Origin: Candidatus Phosphoribacter hodrii
Lineage (GTDB): Bacteria; Actinomycetota; Actinomycetes; Actinomycetales; Dermatophilaceae
Reading direction: 5' to 3'
Length of the DNA stretch: 64,000 nt
NCBI GenBank assembly: GCA_016707175.1
Contig: JADJIB010000002.1
Location: forward strand, 62,001 to 126,000
Shown here: positions 61,849 through 64,000 of the stretch, in pieces
Layout of the letters: the number at the start of each line of letters is the position of its first letter
Numbering within the stretch: the stretch's first letter is position 1
Notes under the pieces: generated by a model
Databases searched by the model: none
What the model was told of the DNA's origin: nothing
Seen by the model: the letters and a program-made list of their open reading frames with translations, nothing else
Translations under genes and position numbers: made by a program

Positions 61849-62691
61849 TCATCGCGCGCCCCCCGGGTTGCCGAAGCGGTCGGCGACGATGGCCTCGACC
61901 CGGACGGCCAGGTCGTCGTCACTGAGGAAGCGCACTCCGGTCTCGTCCAGCACCGCCAGGGTCGGCCAGATCCGCCGCCCGAGGTCCGGTCCCCCGGTCG
62001 CCGAGTCGTCGTCGGCGGCGTCGTAGAGCGCCTCCAGGCAGGCCCGCACGGTGTCGGCCTCGGACAGCCCCGGTCGCCAGAGCTTCTTGAGCGATCCGCG
62101 GGCGAAGAGCGACCCGGAGCCGATGCTGTGGTGATCACGCTCGGGGTAGCAGCCGCCGGTCACGTCGTAGGAGAAGATCCGCCCGCGCCGCTCGTCGAGG
62201 TCGAACCCGGCGAACATCGGCACGACGGTGAGCCCCTGCATGGCCAACCCGAGGTTGCCGCGGATCATCGAGGCCAGCCGGTTGGCCTTGCCTTCGAGGG
62301 ACATAATCGTGCCCTCGATCTTCTCGTAATGCTCCAACTCGACCTGATAGAGCTTGACCAGCTCGACGGCGATCCCGGCCGTCCCGGCGATGCCGACAAC
62401 GGAGTACTCGTCCGCGGCATACACCTTCTCCATGTCGCGGTTGGCGATGAGGTTGCCCATCGTCGCGCGCCGGTCCCCCGCGACGACCACTCCGCCGGCG
62501 AACTCGGCCGCGACGATGGTCGTGCCGTGCGGCGCCTCCAGGGACATCCCGGCGGGCAGGGGACGCCGACCAGGCAACAACTCAGGGGCCACGCCCGCGA
62601 CAAACTCGGTGAACGACGCGCTCCCCGGCCTCAGGTATGCCGCTGGGAGACTTCCAGCGCGGCCGTCCGGCGGAGGGGTGCTGCGGTTCAC
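61849..62691 (-). CDS. prcB: 20S proteasome beta subunit
   Basis: PrcB holds the catalytic N-terminal threonine. The 280-residue precursor has a 56-residue propeptide ending ...LEAPHG, and the mature enzyme begins T57 in TTIVAAEFAGGVVVAGDRRATM; K33-equivalent and D17-equivalent positions are in DRRATMGNLIANRD and AAEF. The rest (SLEGKANRLASMIRGNLGLA, IFSYDVTGGCYPERDHHSIG) is conserved. The start overlaps the pup stop by four bases. Confidence 0.96.
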   Translation of the reverse strand: MNRSTPPPDGRAGSLPAAYLRPGSASFTEFVAGVAPELLPGRRPLPAGMSLEAPHGTTIVAAEFAGGVVVAGDRRATMGNLIANRDMEKVYAADEYSVVGIAGTAGIAVELVKLYQVELEHYEKIEGTIMSLEGKANRLASMIRGNLGLAMQGLTVVPMFAGFDLDERRGRIFSYDVTGGCYPERDHHSIGSGSLFARGSLKKLWRPGLSEADTVRACLEALYDAADDDSATGGPDLGRRIWPTLAVLDETGVRFLSDDDLAVRVEAIVADRFGNPGGAR

Positions 62692-62885
62692 TGGCCGCCC
62701 TTCTGGACGAAGCTGCGGACGAACTCCTCGGCGTTGACCTCAAGCACCTCGTCGATCTCGTCGAGGACGCTGTCGATGTCGGCGTTGGACACCTGGGTCT
62801 GCGCGCCGCCGACGGGAACCTCGGGAGGCGGCGCGTCGGGGTCACCCTCGCGCCGCTGCGGACGGCTCTGCTCCTGGCTGGCCAT
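62688..62885 (-). CDS. pup: Prokaryotic ubiquitin-like protein Pup
   Basis: Pup is the 65-residue, largely disordered protein tag. The sequence starts MASQEQSRPQRREGDPDAPP and ends with the Mpa-binding helix DSVLDEIDEVLEVNAEEFVR and the C-terminus SFVQKGGQ. Ending in GGQ means that Dop must deamidate the last glutamine to glutamate before ligation by PafA. A GGAGG site lies before ATG 62885. The gene overlaps prcB by four bases and follows dop by 56. Confidence 0.97.
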   Translation of the reverse strand: MASQEQSRPQRREGDPDAPPPEVPVGGAQTQVSNADIDSVLDEIDEVLEVNAEEFVRSFVQKGGQ

Positions 62886-62941
62886 GGGTCCTCCACCTGC
62901 TCGTGCGTCGATGTCGGCCTCGGGGACCGACACTGCCAAAC

Positions 62942-64000
62942 CTAGTCGCCGGAGCGGATGAGTTCACGCAGCAACGTGGCAACGTCGGGGCTGCGTTCGA
63001 GCACCTCACCGACCTGGGCGCGCGTGCCGCGCAAGGGCTCCAGCATGGGGATGCGTTGCAGCGACGTCTGACCAGGCACCTCGAAGATCACCGAGTCCCA
63101 CGACGCGGAGACGACGTTCGCGGCATACCGGCTCAGGCACTGGCCGCGGAACCACGCCCGGGTGTCCTCCGGCGGGGTGGTGACCGCCGCCTGCGCCTCG
63201 GCCGCGCCGACCAACTCGGTGACCTGACCGGCCGCGCGAAGCTTGGCGAAGACGCTCTTGTTGGGCCGGATGTCACTCCACTGGATGTCGAGGGCGGCCA
63301 GCCGCGGCTCGGTCCAGGCGAGCCCGTCCCGGTCCCGATAGGCCTGCAGCAGACGGAGTTTGGCGACCCAGTCCAGCTCGCGGGCGCAGCTCATCGGGTC
63401 GGAGCCCAGCCGGGTGAGGACGTCGGCCCACAGGGTCATCACCTCGCGCGTGTCAGCGTCACCGCCCAGGGGGTCGCCCGCACGCTCCTGCAGGTATGCC
63501 GCGCACGCGTCGTGGTAGATCCACAACAGTTCCAGCGCGGTGAGTTTGCGGCCGTCGCGCAGCGTGATGAGGGTGCGCAGCGTCGGGTCGTGCGAGATGG
63601 CGTGCAGGGTCGACACCGGGTTGAGGACGGTGAGGTCCCCGGGCATGGCGCGGTCTTCGATGAGCGCCAACACGAGGCTGGTCGTGCCGACCTTGAGCAG
63701 GTTGGCCACGTCGCACTGGTTGGCGTCGCCGATGATGACGTGCAGCCGGCGATAGAGGTCGGCGCTCGCGTGCGGCTCGTCGCGGGTGTTGATGATCGGC
63801 CGCTTGAGCGTGGTCTCCAGGCCGACCTCGGTCTCGAAGAAGTCGGCCCGCTGAGTGAGCTGATAGCCCGCGACCCGCGAGTCCTGCCCGATGCCGACCC
63901 GGCCGGCGCCCGCGATGACCTGCCGCGCCACGAAGAACGGTGTGAGGTGACGGATGATGTCGTGGAAGGGCGTCTCGCGGCGCATGAGGTAGTTCTCGTG
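62942..64000 (-). CDS. dop: Depupylase/Pup deamidase Dop (5' end outside window)
   Basis: The C-terminal 352 residues of Dop are present; the start lies beyond base 64000. Dop deamidates Pup and removes it from substrates. Recognisable blocks are HENYLMRRETPFHDIIRHLT, LTPFFVARQVIAGAGRVG, KRPIINTRDEPHASADLYRR, LHVIIGDANQCDVANLLKVG and SGD at the end. The similarity to PafA, especially in the INTRDEPHA region, is obvious, but TPFFVARQV and the sequence around KRPIIN assign it to Dop. It heads the proteasome operon. Confidence 0.96.
   Translation of the reverse strand, partial: HENYLMRRETPFHDIIRHLTPFFVARQVIAGAGRVGIGQDSRVAGYQLTQRADFFETEVGLETTLKRPIINTRDEPHASADLYRRLHVIIGDANQCDVANLLKVGTTSLVLALIEDRAMPGDLTVLNPVSTLHAISHDPTLRTLITLRDGRKLTALELLWIYHDACAAYLQERAGDPLGGDADTREVMTLWADVLTRLGSDPMSCARELDWVAKLRLLQAYRDRDGLAWTEPRLAALDIQWSDIRPNKSVFAKLRAAGQVTELVGAAEAQAAVTTPPEDTRAWFRGQCLSRYAANVVSASWDSVIFEVPGQTSLQRIPMLEPLRGTRAQVGEVLERSPDVATLLRELIRSGD

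Noticed and set aside
61002..62138. Longer N-terminus for PrcA starting at 62138
   Set aside because: The extra residues are read out of frame through prcB; the conserved start MSMPFYVSPEQ with AGGAGGT upstream is at 61820.

Overview
The window is chromosomal DNA of a high-GC (about 69 percent by eye) actinobacterium. Three signs place it there: a complete Pup-proteasome region (dop, pup, prcB, prcA, pafA, pafB, pafC), RbpA, and the gcvH-garA-merR-DUF151-merR-gcvP gene order known from Mycobacterium. The mix of genes fits a member of Micrococcales that kept the proteasome, such as the Intrasporangiaceae/Dermatophilaceae. That family-level placement is an inference. No rRNA, tRNA, insertion sequence, prophage or CRISPR array was seen.

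Layout. 1-6.1 kb: end of gcvH, a GarA-like FHA protein, two MerR regulators around a DUF151 nuclease, then a glycine riboswitch and gcvP, whose frame is broken once. 6.2-16.3 kb: SulP transporter, SbcCD nuclease, a glutamate-cysteine ligase-like enzyme, PhzF and DUF1697 proteins, and a SpoU rRNA methyltransferase. 16.3-22 kb: amylosucrase behind a LacI-type operator, a thioesterase, a CoA-transferase, a Pr6Pr membrane protein and RlmC. 22-26.3 kb is the most accessory part: a 52-bp tandem repeat, a small secreted protein, a VapC remnant, a YefM-YoeB toxin-antitoxin pair with its operator, and an alpha/beta hydrolase bounded by a second, broken YefM copy. 26.4-33 kb: a GH76 mannanase, an Atg22-like transporter, rbpA with a SigR/SigH-type promoter, fxsA, and polyprenol-phosphate-mannose synthase with Lnt. 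33.5-39 kb: a lysine fermentation cluster (kal, kamE, kamD, kdd and divergent kamA) without kce. 39-45.7 kb: a flavin monooxygenase, YbaK, a Bcr/CflA transporter, an Lrp regulator, a 5'-3' exonuclease and a WS/DGAT acyltransferase. 45.9-64 kb: helY, a diacylglycerol kinase-like gene, tatC, tatA, pafC, pafB, two FKBPs, pafA, two coiled-coil DivIVA/Scy-like proteins, a DUF222-HNH protein, and prcA, prcB, pup and dop (dop is cut by the window end).

The strongest unexplained signal is not a gene. The octamer CGGCATAC (and its complement GTATGCCG) occurs about 87 times by eye, against about two expected from base composition. It lies in both orientations, inside genes and between them, and in coding regions it forces rare codons (GCA, ATA, TAT, CAT). 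One inverted pair forms a terminator-like hairpin and one copy overlaps the gcvP start codon. The density and the inverted pairs resemble DNA uptake sequences of Neisseria and Pasteurellaceae. No such system is known to me for this group, so the function is open.

Two genes (gcvP and a coiled-coil protein) each carry an apparent single-base insertion. These are either sequence errors or real mutations.
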